A DNA stretch of 64,000 nt from Mesotaenium endlicherianum (taxonomy: Eukaryota; Streptophyta; Zygnematophyceae; Zygnematales; Mesotaeniaceae). Each line of letters begins with the position of its first letter. Within the stretch, counting starts at the first letter, position 1. Shown in pieces: positions 34,479 through 45,311 of the stretch. A model generated the notes under the pieces. That model did no database searches, had not been told where the DNA came from, and saw only the letters and a program-made list of their open reading frames with translations. The stretch covers positions 577,279-641,278 of the forward strand of contig WELA01007774.1 of assembly GCA_009602735.1 (NCBI GenBank), in the 5' to 3' direction. Both the position numbers and the translations under genes were made by a program.

Positions 34479-34790
34479 TCATCCTCTGTCTCTTCTCTTT
34501 TCTGTAATTTCCTTTCTCTTGAGCGGTCTTGTTGCAGTTGTTAACTTCCTTCGCTCAATGTTGCTGCCAGCGGGTTGCTCTTCCATCCTTGCGTGCAACT
34601 GCAGATGGTCCCAAAGGAAAGACATAGCGTGCAATCGATGCCTGGCATAGATCCACCGCTGCTCCTGTCGCAGCTTCTGGCGGCACCTCTTACGCCATGC
34701 CTGGTGCAGATGTGTAATATCGTCACACCCTACACACCCTGCACCCTCAAGCCAGTCTAAGCACTGCATAGCACCAACCCAAGTCTGCCT
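34479..34790 (-). CDS. Possible host exon, unknown protein
   Basis: The frame 34479-35033 on the minus strand is open. Its most gene-like part lies downstream of a possible acceptor (ATGCAG near 34765). It reads DITHLHQAWRKRCRQKLRQE and then WIYARHRLHAMSFLWDHLQLHARMEEQ (given here in two parts), a basic, aromatic, helix-like segment without low complexity. It ends in Lys/Arg-rich KRKEITEKRRDRG. I recognise no family. Its exon boundaries are guesses, and it may be a relic exon or chance. Confidence 0.22.
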   Translation of the reverse strand, partial: RQTWVGAMQCLDWLEGAGCVGCDDITHLHQAWRKRCRQKLRQEQRWIYARHRLHAMSFLWDHLQLHARMEEQPAGSNIERRKLTTATRPLKRKEITEKRRDRG

Positions 34791-35043
34791 ACAACAGACT
34801 GGGAGGCGGGAGAGACACCTATTTCTTAGCCAAACCCGCTCGCTCAGTGCGTCTAGCTTCACCTGCCCTACCTTGCTTCTCGACAACCCTGATCCACACA
34901 CACCATAGAAAGCCCATAACTCAAGGCTTAAAGGAGTCAAAAACCCAATCGCTGACAAGCCCAGGCTGGAGGATGGGAGGAAGCAAGAGAGAGTGAGGAA
35001 GAGAGAGAGTTGGAAAGAGATGGAGGGAAGCATACAGGGGGCG

Positions 35044-35760
35044 TGAAATGAATCGACTTACTAAAAAGGGGATTAATAATTAATGAAGATCTTTATATCA
35101 GCAAGGAATCTTTATGGTATTTTCTGTTCATTGATTAAACAGCAAAGACAACACACAAGCAGTGGTCAATACTCGTAAGTCAAATGGAAGTAAACCAGCA
35201 TCAATAATGCAATCAGTAAACTCACACATAAGTAAGGCTAGGAGACAGTGCATATCAATGGCTTCTTGCCTTGGATTCAGATCTCTGTCAGTAAGCTGTA
35301 CAAGAGAGTTGGCCTCGTTTTCGAATGGCGAACTTGAGAGCAATCCTAGCATATGTACATGGAATGAGTTTACTGTTCAACGGCCAGTGCGATGGCACCG
35401 CCTACCCGGGAATTAACCACGTTGGTAGGACCTCGGTTAACCAAATCCGCCGCCATCTCCCATCATTCCGAATCGCCATCCATCCGAAGGATGTCATCTG
35501 GCCATTCATCTAGCACACCATACTTAGATGCGTATCTAGGCAGTTCGCTGCTAACGAGTACGGAAGTCAGCTGGCTGTCAAAGAATGTGTCAGCAAGCTG
35601 ACCTAAGTTGACTTCAGCCTGCTGCTTCCGACTGGGTCATTAAACTGGTTATTTAATGAAGTCCAGCAGACTCAATATTAACTAAAGTTGAGCTGGCTGC
35701 ACTTATTTAACTATTACATTTAAATGAATACTATATCAACCAATATACTGATTCATTACA
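35044..35760 (-). repeat. 3' LTR of element B
   Basis: 717 bp, TGAAATGAATCGAC to GATTCATTACA on the plus strand. The adjoining internal sequence is purine-rich on the coding strand (AGTTGGAGGGAT), a polypurine tract. Confidence 0.93.
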
Positions 35761-35845
35761 ATCCCTCCAACTTAACATGTTGTCGCCTCGACAACACTAA
35801 CACTAAAAACAGCGTGCTGTCCCTTCCGTTCCCAGCCTACTGCCA

Positions 35846-37593
35846 TTAGGAGGGAGATGTCCCTAGGGCCCTATACTCAGGGGAGCCAGACCTCCTCCTG
35901 TCTTGGGGTCTCCTGAAGCCTGGGAGATTCGCGTAGGGGGCCCGCGGAGAACACAATAACTGAGCTGTTTCCTCCTGCACAGTCTGAAATTGAATGGAGG
36001 CAGCCTTCTCCTGGGCAGCCCTCAAGCTGACTGGTACATATACCGGCATCCCAGAAGGATGTTGCATGACATGAGCCAAGGGCACATGCCCTCTCTGCGA
36101 GGAAGATGCCGGCAGGCCTCTGGCTATTTCTCTAGCAACCCTCCTGTCTGCCCTGCCTGACTGGGTCTCCGTGCCTGGAGATGGGCTCTGTCCTCTGGCA
36201 GTTCCCACCCAAGTGATATCTCCCTCTTCAGCGAGCTGCCGCAGGGCCAACCCAGTCTTCTCCCTTATTGGAGATGTGGCAGGTGTCAGGATCACAACGG
36301 GGCTAGTGTCCTCCTCCTCCTCTTCCTCCTCTTCTTCCTGTGACTCCTCCTCCTCTCCGTCCCCTGGTTCCTCTGAGATTGCTGGGTAGTGTCCTCCTCC
36401 TCATCTTCCTCCTCTTCTTCCTCTGACTCCTCCTCCTCTCCGTCCCCTGGTTCCTCTGAGATTGCTGGGGTCTCTTCTGTTAGCTGCTCCAGCTCTTCTC
36501 GAGAAAAAGAATATCCCATTGACCTTCCCCTTTTGGGTGCTGGTGGGGGCTGCTGAGTCCGGACCGCATACAGGTCCTTTTCCCCCTGCTTGCTTGCCCA
36601 TTTGGCATAAGCGTGCTTCCCTTTAGAGAATGACTCTCAGGCCTTGCTCCTGTCCTCCTGCATTTCTTGGCTCATGCAGTCTTTTAATCCATCCAATCTT
36701 GGGTCCCAAGCTGCAATGTGAGGGGGCAATACTATGTTTCCCTTTAGGTCTGTTAGGAAATCCTCATCCTTCGCCTTGTGATTCTGCTGGTCCCTCATGT
36801 TGATGGTCATCCACCGCCAATCGGTGGGCTTTTGGAAGAAGGCAAGGTCTGTCCTTTTCAGCGTACAAGGGTACCAGTGTCCTGCAAAGTCCAGCTGACT
36901 GGTTTTCCTGGCCAAGAATTCCCACCTCCTTCTCTCCACCTCATTATACATGGCCTTGAACTTGTTATGGGATGTAGAGTCCTTAAAGCTGTCCGCATCC
37001 ATGGGGATCATCCTGATGACCATATCTTTCCCCCAGATACTCGGGATCGATACAACCCCTGCTTCATTCACCTGGGCCATTGCCTTGGCCCCTCTATTTG
37101 TATATCCTACCATCCTGGCGTAATCGTGGTAGAGGAGGAGCCCTGTGCTGACCTCTATATACTTGTCAAAGTTTTTGAATGTCTCCCCTTCCCTCCGCAG
37201 GATGTCCTTCTGTGACTCACTGCAACTTCTTTGAGCATACTTGAAGGCTTCCTCCAGTAGATTGAAGCCCTTGCCCTGCACTGTGTAGCGATAGCTGCTG
37301 ATTCTCCTCTGCTCTTCTTCAGCCTGCTGCTTCCGCCTCTCCTCAGCTTGCCTCTCCTCCTCTGCTTTCTTGGCCTCCTCTGCAGCTTTTCTGTCCAGTT
37401 CTTCCTGCCTCAATCTTGCCTGTTCCTCCTCCTCCTTCTTCTTCTGTGCCTCCCGCTGTTGTTGGAGTTGTTGTGATTCCCGAGCGGAGATGGAGGATGA
37501 TTCGATGTCGCCACGGAATTGCAAGTATTCTGCATGTGCCTCTTCCGCTCTTCTCTTCCTCTTAAGTTCCGACTTCTGAGTCATCCTGCTCAA
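35846..37593 (-). pseudogene. Element B ORF3: coiled coil plus conserved unknown domain, after the chromodomain
   Basis: The longest continuous piece is 318 codons (37593-36637), starting near a CAG-ATG at 37584. Residues about 10-115 are Lys/Glu/Gln/Arg-rich and predicted by eye to form a coiled coil (EEQARLRQEELDRKAAEEAK). From about 120 a compact domain follows, with KGFNLLEEAF, HDYARMVGYTN, VIRMIPMDADSFKDS, YNEVERRRWEFLARKT, TDWRWMTI and LPPHIAAWDPRLD. An acidic Glu-rich tail and an Arg/Ser-rich end follow further along. It has no signal peptide or membrane segment, so it is not envelope-like. Its function is unknown. Confidence 0.75.
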
Positions 37594-37933
37594 TCATAAA
37601 TACAATGCAGTCAGTGAAGTCATAATAGTTTGCCGCTATTGAGTGCACTTGATGAAGAGGAACGCGATAGGGAGAGTTCCTAGTGTGTAATACCTGGTGT
37701 GAGGGAATATAAGAGAGAATTGAGTTAGAGAGAAAGTGAGTGTGAGCGCAGGTTGAGTGTATAGTATGGTTATCAAAATGTGTTCCGGCCGATCCCGGAA
37801 CAGAACACCACTCCCTCCAACTTATTTTTAAAGGTGGGCTGCCTGTCACAACTATCACTAACTGTCCCCTTCCCCTCCAACTTATGTGGAGACAAGACGT
37901 CCTGTCACCTTTCCATGTCTACGAAAATGACAG

Positions 37934-38640
37934 TTAGGGAGGTGCACCAGCCGTCCGAAGGTGGAACCATTTGAGCGCCCCGGTGGCATTGGTCAGCTGG
38001 TCTTTAAAATCCCAAGTGTCCCCAGAGGCATCGTAACCCTTCCATCGGATGAGGTACTTCATGACATATTTTGACGATCGACGGACAGAGCGAGCGTCTA
38101 AAATTTCCTCGACTTCATATTCATCAGGGTCACCCTCCCTGACAGCGGGGACCGGTCCCGGTTGGACAGGTAATTGACCGGTGAACTGTGTGTCACCTTT
38201 GATGTACGGTTCCAGGAAGAAGACATCAAAGACTGGGTGACCCTTGTAGTCCGTAAACATATTCAGTTTGTGAGGATTCTGACCGACACGACGCACCACC
38301 GAATATGGACCGACCCAGACCGGACCAAGCTTTTTCTTCACCACACCAGGCAGGTACAGGTGTTGAGAATGCAGTTTGACCAAATCGCCATTACAAAATG
38401 TCAGCTCGCGACGGTGCTGATTAGCGTAGTTTTGTTGATTTTCTTAGGCTGTGTGCAGGTTTTGTTGGACCTCTGACAGGGTGTCATCAAACTCCTGAGT
38501 TAACTAGGGGGAGACCGGATTGTCAATCCTGTCCGGGTGAGTTACAGACTCCCCTAGTACATCCAAAGGAGACTTAGGGACTCTACCCTGGCTGAGTTCA
38601 AAGGGAGTCTTGCACGTTGACGCGTGCACCGCACTGTTGA
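37934..38640 (-). pseudogene. Element B integrase C-terminal part and chromodomain
   Basis: LPGVVKKKLGPVWVGPYSVVRRVGQ is the GPY/F-type end of the integrase. The chromodomain follows (EYEVEEILDARS, YLIRWKGYDASGDTWDFKDQ). The rest of the integrase continues right of the inserted solo LTR (39340 onward). Confidence 0.88.
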
Positions 38641-38644
38641 CCGC

Positions 38645-39339
38645 TGAAATGAATCGACTTATCAAATAGGCAATTAACAATTAATAAAAATCTTTATATC
38701 AGCAAGTAATCTTTATGGTATTTTTTGTTCATTGAATTAACAGCAAAGGACAACACACTAGCAGTGAACAATACTCGTAAGTCAAATGCAAGTAAACTAG
38801 CATCAATAATGCAATCAGTAAACTCACACATAAGCAAGGTTGGAAGACAGCGCGTATCAATGGCTTCTCGCCTTGGATTCAGATCTCTCACAGTAACTAC
38901 ACAAGAGAGTTGGCCTCGTTTCCAAATGCCGAACTCGAGAGCAAGGCCTAGCCTATGTACATGGAATGAGTTTACTGTTCAACGGCCAGTGCGATGGCAC
39001 CGCCTACCCGGGAGTTAACCATGTTGGTAGGACCTCGGTTAACCAAATCCACCGCCATCTTCCATCATCCCGAATCGCCATCCATCATAGGGATGTCATC
39101 TGGCCATTCATCTAGCATACTACATTTAGATGCATATCGAGGCAGTTCGCTGCTAGTCAAAGAATGTGTCAAAAAGCTGACTTAAGTTGGCTTCAGCCTA
39201 TTGCTTCCGGCTGAGCTCTTAAACTGATAATTATATGTTGTCCAGCAGACTTAATACTAGATTAAGTTCAGTAGGCTGAACTTAATTATCTTTTATTTTT
39301 AAATGAATATTATATCTACTAATATACTGATTCATAACA
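38645..39339 (-). mobile_element. Solo LTR of the B/C/E family inserted in element B's integrase
   Basis: A 695-bp LTR (TGAAATGAATCG to ATTCATAACA) is flanked by a perfect 5-bp duplication, ACCGC, at 38640-38644 and 39340-39344. It lacks any internal sequence, so it is an LTR-LTR recombinant of an element that had inserted into its own relative. Confidence 0.95.
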
Positions 39340-39344
39340 ACCGC

Positions 39345-42241
39345 AAACTGAATTTGAGGCAACAGGTCATCCCATTTATCTTGTTTTTTATTAATATATG
39401 CTCTCAGCACCTCCTGCAGAACTCGGTTAGTTCTTTCAGTCTGCCCATCCGTCTGAGGGTGGTTAGCTGTGCTGAGCAGCTGTTTGACTCCCATTAACCC
39501 CATTAAAGCTCTCTAGAACTTAGAGGTAAATTTTGAGTCTCTGTCTGAGATGATATTAGAGGGAAGCCCATGTTGGCATACTACATGGTTGTAGAACTGT
39601 CTCGCTATTTTGAGTGCAGTTACTTTGACAGTTGTGGGGATGAAAATGACCATTTTTGTCAGCTTATCCACGACTACCAGTATTGAATCATGCCCATTCG
39701 CAGTTCTTGGTAGTGTGACCACCCAGTCCATGGATATAGTTTCCCAGCGTCCAGCTGGGATGGGCAGTGGTTGCAAGAGACCTCCCGATGGTGTGTGCCT
39801 AGACTTATTTTTTTGACACTGATCACAGGACTTCATGTATTTCAAGACCTCCCGGGGCAACCCTTCCCAATGATAATGTTTTGCCAGTTTGCCAACAGTT
39901 TTGGCCTGCCCCAAATGCCCACCCAGTAAACTGTCATGTGCTTGACTCAGTAAGAGAGACCTTATTTCCAAGTTATTAGGAATGACCAGCTTCACCCTTC
40001 CTGAAGTGGTTTCAGTCACCCAGACTCCTCCCTTAAGCTTATGCCTGAGTGCAGTAGCAGGACACACACCATCCGTGGGGCTGGGCTCAAATGTTGGGTC
40101 AAAAAGGTAGACTTTCCTAAGTTGTTCAAGGAAGGACTTTTTCACCTTTAGTGAAGTCAGTGCACAATGGACTTTATCTACAGCATGCTGACTAAAGTTC
40201 CTTTCTTGCAAGTCAGATCTTCTAGAGAGTGCATCAGCAGGATTCAACTTCCCTCGTTTGTAGTCAATCTGGACTTGGAACTGCTCTTGCATTTGGCTCC
40301 AGCGGTTCTCCCTCATTGACAGCTTGGACTTCTTCTGAAAGTGAGTAAGAGCTAGGTGATTTGTGATCACCTTAAAAGCTTTACCATGTAAGTATGCTCT
40401 CCACTGTTTGAGCACATGAATGATAGCAAGCAGCTTCTTATCATGCACGAAATATTTAATTTCAGCTGGGTTGAATTTCATAGACTCATACAATACAGGG
40501 TGCCACTCTTGCCGTACCTTACCATCCTTTGTGGTTTTGGTCAGCAGGCTGCGACAAAATAGCACCCATGGCAAAGTCAGAAGCATCAGTAACCACCTGC
40601 ACAGGTTTGCTGGGGTCATACACGGCTAGCAGTGGGGCAAAACAAAGAGGAATTTTAGGGTCTGGGAGGCAGCCTGCTGCTCTTCTCCCCACACATACCC
40701 TGTGTCCTTCTTAGTAACGTCAGTCAATTTACTAGCCTTTGTAGAATAATTCTCAATAAATCTCCTATAATAGTTAGCCACTCCGAGGAAGGATCTAACT
40801 CCAGAGACAGATTGTGATTCAGGCCTGTCCCTTATGGTCTGGACTTTCTTAGGATCCACACTGATGCCTTCTTTACTGACAACGTGGCCTAAGAATTCAA
40901 TACTTTCTTTGAAGAAATCACACTTGCTCATCTTAGCATATAACTGATTTCCTCTCAGAGTGTCCATGACTCTCTTTAAGAGTTCAGCATGCTGAGCTTT
41001 ATCCTTAGAGAGAATTAGAATATCATACAGGAAGACTTGCACAAAGTTATCCAGGTAAGGTCTGAAAATGTCATTCATAGCACCCATGAAGGTCACAGGA
41101 GCATTAGTCAGTCCAAATGGCATCACATTAAACTCGTAGTGTCCATAACGTGTGCGGAAGGTAGTCTTGGGTTCATCCCCCTCAGCAATTCTGATTTGAT
41201 GATAACCACTGTTGAGATCTATCTTACTAAATACTTTAGCACCAGACAGGGTATCAAGTAAATTCCGATTTTGGGTAAAGCATACTTGTTCTTTAATGTA
41301 ATTCTGTTCAGAGCTCTATAGTCCACACACATCCGCATACTCCCATCCTTTTTGTTAACAAAGAGGAAGCGTGCGCCGTAAGGTGATTTACTGGGGGAAA
41401 TATAACCATTTTCCTGCAAGCTCTTCAACTCCTCGCTCTCCACATAAGATAAGCCATAAGTGCGTTGCCAGGGTGGCTGACTCCCAGGTAATAAATCAAT
41501 CCTATGATTTACTTCTCTCTTAGGGGGTAGTCTTGGAGGCATATTAAATACATCCGTGTACTGAGCAACAATTTTTGCAGCAGTAGGGTGCTCCGGAGGG
41601 CTTACCTTTTTCTCCACCACTTCTTCAGATTGAAGAGGTACCTCTCTTAGCAGCAGACAGAACATTCTGTCTTCCTTCTGGTTCCAGCTTTTGACGAACT
41701 CCATTGCATTCAGCAACTTGCATCCTTCTGGAAGCCTCTTCTTTTCCTTTAGTTGCCATCCACACAGGACAAGAGGAAGAGCACTGGTGGGTGCCAAGTT
41801 AGTCTTCCCATCACAGGCTCCTCTCACTTTAACTGTACCTCTGCTCCAACACACTTCAGCTCGATGTTTGTTAAGCCAGGACCTGCCTAGCACGAGATCA
41901 TAATAGCCAGTGTTGAGTACCTCAAATATAAGCGTTTCTGTTAGAATTGCAATGCCAGAACCTAATTGGACCTCAATAGGCTTGGTTATAACTCCTCCCG
42001 GGGTACTTGAGGCATCTCCAAGGAATATTTTTCTATTCCCTTGGGTAACAGTAGGCAGCCTTAGCCGCTTAACTAAGTCCTTACAGATAAAAGTATGTGA
42101 CGCCCCTCCGTCAACAAATGCCCTCACCTTCCTACCTGCAATCATGCAATGCTGTAGGATAGAGGGGACCATCTTTCCCTCTCCCGACTTAGCAAAGAAA
42201 TGTTGGACATCAGGCGGAACAAGATCATCCAAAGTGTGCAC
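39345..42241 (-). pseudogene. Element B protease, reverse transcriptase, RNase H and integrase core
   Basis: The protease carries [17 protein letters not shown] near 42110. RT motifs are [35 protein letters not shown] and a downstream thumb region with YAKMSKCDF. RNase H has YFVHDKKLLAIIHVLKQW and the integrase has SCDQCQKNKSRH, WVVTLPRTANGHDS and IISDRDSKFTS. The order is that of Ty3/gypsy pol. Confidence 0.88.
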
Positions 42242-42383
42242 TCTCTAAATGTCTATATTGCTGATGGTCTTCTTTATCTGGTTGTCAGGCATGCATAGTG
42301 AATCCAGTATAACAGGACCCATAATACCTGCTACGAGGGCAGCTAGTGACTATCTCTAGCATCCTCACAGTCAGTAGACTGGA

Positions 42384-43824
42384 TTACTGACTGTTGCTAT
42401 CTTTTAAAGGCTGGTCTTTTCTCTCGAGCTTCGGGAGGTGCTTGACTGCACACTGCTCTCTGTAGTGGCCCAACTGCTGGCAATGGTAGCAGATAGATTT
42501 TGATGAGGCTGGTCTCGGCTTACTCCTATCACCACCTCTTCCATAGCCACCTCGAGAGGAACCACCTCTACCTCTAGACTGTATAGCATTATACTTATAC
42601 TCATATTCATCACTCTGATCATCCTCAGCTTGGTCTCCTTCAATTGCATTGTAGGAACCGTGGGGCTTCTTGACAATCTTAGACACCAAAGCATTATTCT
42701 GGCGCTTGTGATAGAGTTGTTGCTGATCCCAGGTATTAGCGTCGTGGATCATACTTCTTTTCAGAAAAATGACCAGAGACTTCGGATTTCAAGCCATACT
42801 TGAAGTATGTTATCCTATACCGCTCTGGCAAGTCTGGCTGCTTCATCATGTTCTCCTGGAACTTTTGAGCAAACTCAGCAACTGAAGTGGTATGCTTCAG
42901 TGTTAAGGAGATCATCGCATAGATAGCTTTCTCCTGCTGGTTGATGACATCAAACTTCTCATGCGATCTCTCGACAAACTCTACCCAAGTAGGGTCACCG
43001 AGTTGTTGAGCCTTACGCTCTCCTTTCCACCAGTCTGCTGCGCTGCCTTTCAGTAGAGCACCAGTGTGCCTGACCTTCTCGTGATCTTACTGTCCTGGGT
43101 AGTTCTCCAGCCACCTCTCAACATCAGCGAGAAACTTGGTCAGGGAATACTTTTTGTTACCCTCAGGATCATAATCCTGGGGAGGTTTCGGCTTGGGCTT
43201 ACTAGGCCCTTTGCCACCACCACCCGTGGTTTGAGAACCCAGTTGGTCTCGGTCTCGCAATAGAGACATTATGATTCTTTTGTCCTCCTGTTGGGATTGA
43301 TACACGCTCGCCATTTGCGATTGCATTTGCACGAACAATGTTCCCAGATCCACATTCTGAGGTGGGAGTCCAGCAAATATAACTGTAGCAGCGGCATCAA
43401 CTCGTTGAGTAGTGTCCTCAACGGTCCCTCTCGCTCCTGCAGCAGCAATTCCTGCCGCATTCAGCCGGTCACGAATTTGACCTAGGGGCACGTTGAGTTG
43501 TACAGCAGGAGGTGGGTTCAGAACATTGGCCCTTGATGCCATAAGTTCTTCGACAGTGCGCTCGTCCGCTGGCTGTCCTTCCCTCCTTTCTATATTTTTA
43601 GCAGCCTTTGCTAATCGTTCAACTTCAATTTTGGCTCTCTCCTCCTCAGCCTGCTGTGCTGCAACTGCGGCGATAGCGGTTGCCTCTCTAGCTGCACTAT
43701 CTGCCACTCCTTCAGAATAGGTACGGGTTCTCGCTACATGGCTTTCAACCTGATTTTTGACATTCTTGTTATCCTGGTTCTCCATGTCTCGGGAGTTGCT
43801 AGTTTGAGACCTTGTCTTTACCAT
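42384..43824 (-). pseudogene. Element B gag with CCHC knuckle
   Basis: The ATG at 43824 begins MVKTRSQTSNSRDMENQ. An Ala/Glu-rich helical stretch and a Pro/Lys-rich linker follow, then capsid remnants, a Gly/Arg-rich stretch (GRGGSSRGGYGRGGD) and a CCHC knuckle (CYHCQQLGHYREQC near 42450-42490). Confidence 0.8.
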
Positions 43825-43857
43825 ACAAAAAGACTGTGATAACTGCTCCGATACCAC

Positions 43858-44576
43858 TGAAATGAATCGACTTACTAAAAAGGCGATTAATAATTAATGA
43901 AGATCTTTATATCAGCAAGCAATCTTTCTGGTATTTTCTGTTCACTGGTTAAACAGCAAAAGACAACACACAAGCAGTGGTCAATACTCGTAAGTCAAAT
44001 GGAAGTAAACCAGCATCAATAATGCAATCAGTAAACTCACACATAAGCAAGGCTAGGAGACAGTGCATACCAATGGCTTCTCGCCTTGAATTCAGATCTC
44101 TCTCAATAAGCTGTACAAGAGAGTTGGCCTCGTTTCCGAATGCCGAACTCGAGAGCAAGGCCTAGCCTATGTACATGGAATGAGTTTACTGTTCAACGGC
44201 CAGTGCGATGGCACCGCCTACCCGGGAGTTAACCACGTTGGTAGGACCTCGGTTAACCAAATCCACCGCCATCTCCCGTCATCCCGAATCGCCATCCATC
44301 CGAAGGATGTCATCTGGCCATTCATCTAGCACATCATACTTAGATGCGTATCTAGGCAATTCGCTGCTACCGAGTACGGAAGTCAACTGGCTGTCAAAGA
44401 ATGTGTCAGCAAGCTGACCTAAGTTGACTTCAGCTTGCTGCCCCCGGCTGAGTCATCAAATTGGTTATTTAATGAAGTCCAGCAGACTCAATAACAATTA
44501 AAGTTAAGCAGGCTGAACTTATTTAACTATTATAATTAAATGAACATTATATCAACCAATATACTGATTCATTACA
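43858..44576 (-). repeat. 5' LTR of element B
   Basis: 719 bp with the same ends as the 3' copy. The inner end is followed on the coding strand by G and then the primer site TGGTATCGGAGC. Confidence 0.93.
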
Positions 44577-44797
44577 GGGCCGAGATGAAAGCAAGCATGT
44601 TGTAGACAGTGAGAGTGAGCGTGAGAGTGAGAGTAGGAGTGAGGGTCGTTGAGAAAAGGTGGGAGGCAGTGAAAACGTGGGCACAAAAACTACCCAGGAC
44701 AAGGGTGAGAGTGAGAGTGAGAGTAAGAGAAAAAGGAGAGGAGGGAGATAGGGATCAAGTTAGCATGCGTGAAATGGGCAGAGTGCCTTAGTGGAAG
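44577..44797. repeat. GAGAGT minisatellite tracts
   Basis: Two short GTGAGAGTGA-type tandem tracts (about 44603-44650 and 44704-44740) lie right of element B. The left flank of B is also GA-rich (34980-35030), so B probably split one purine-rich region. Confidence 0.7.
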
Positions 44798-45311
44798 TGT
44801 AGTGACTCACGAGGAAAAGAACTAGTTGCAATCATACTAAAGAGTGCAGCGGCATATCATTAAGAATGCTTAGGAAAATTACTTGACATTTTGACTAGCA
44901 AGAAACTGCTCACAAATGTAGGATGGAAGGCCTTGTCATTACAAACCCGTAGACATTTACAGAAGTGAAAAATGATAAGAAATGAAGTAGTTATGCCTAT
45001 GTATAGTTTTAAGACCTAAGTTCTCCTCTCTAGGCGAGAGCTTCAGAACTTCCTAAGTATTTGTCAATTCGTCCCGTCTTGAATATTTGTGAGTATGCCA
45101 GATCAGTCTCATCTGACGTGTCGGGTCAAGTTGACGTCCACATACATGCATCGACATTACTAGAATATTCTATCTTAGGCGCGCTAGGCTAAACCGAAAC
45201 TTCTAGGTAAATCGACCTAGTCAGCACTCCGCGTCAGCCGAATTTACGTGAAGGTGCGAGTTCACTCCAACGGCCCAGATCGCTCGACGCTGTCGGTCAA
45301 TCCGACGGTCG
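44798..45311 (-). repeat. Repeat V, copy 2
   Basis: This is the reverse-orientation relative of 31861-32371. It starts TGTAGTGACTCACGAGG. The far boundary is set by loss of similarity and may extend further. Confidence 0.7.

Larger units (their letters stand above)
35044..44576 (-). mobile_element. Element B: Ty3/gypsy chromovirus with an extra ORF, both LTRs present, broken
   Basis: A minus-strand element of 9.5 kb including a 0.7-kb solo LTR of its own family. LTRs are at 43858-44576 (5') and 35044-35760 (3'). The primer site TGGTATCGGAGC sits next to the 5' LTR (43856 leftward). Order: gag, zinc knuckle, protease, RT, RNase H, integrase, chromodomain, ORF3, purine tract, LTR. Flanks GGGCG and GGGCC agree at 4 of 5 bases. 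The two LTRs differ at about 6% of positions, so B is older than A under equal rates. It has roughly five to ten breaks. Confidence 0.92.

Noticed and set aside
35846-37593. ORF3 as an envelope protein
   Set aside because: It has no signal peptide, membrane segment or glycoprotein-like cysteines. It is a charged coiled coil plus a soluble-looking domain.
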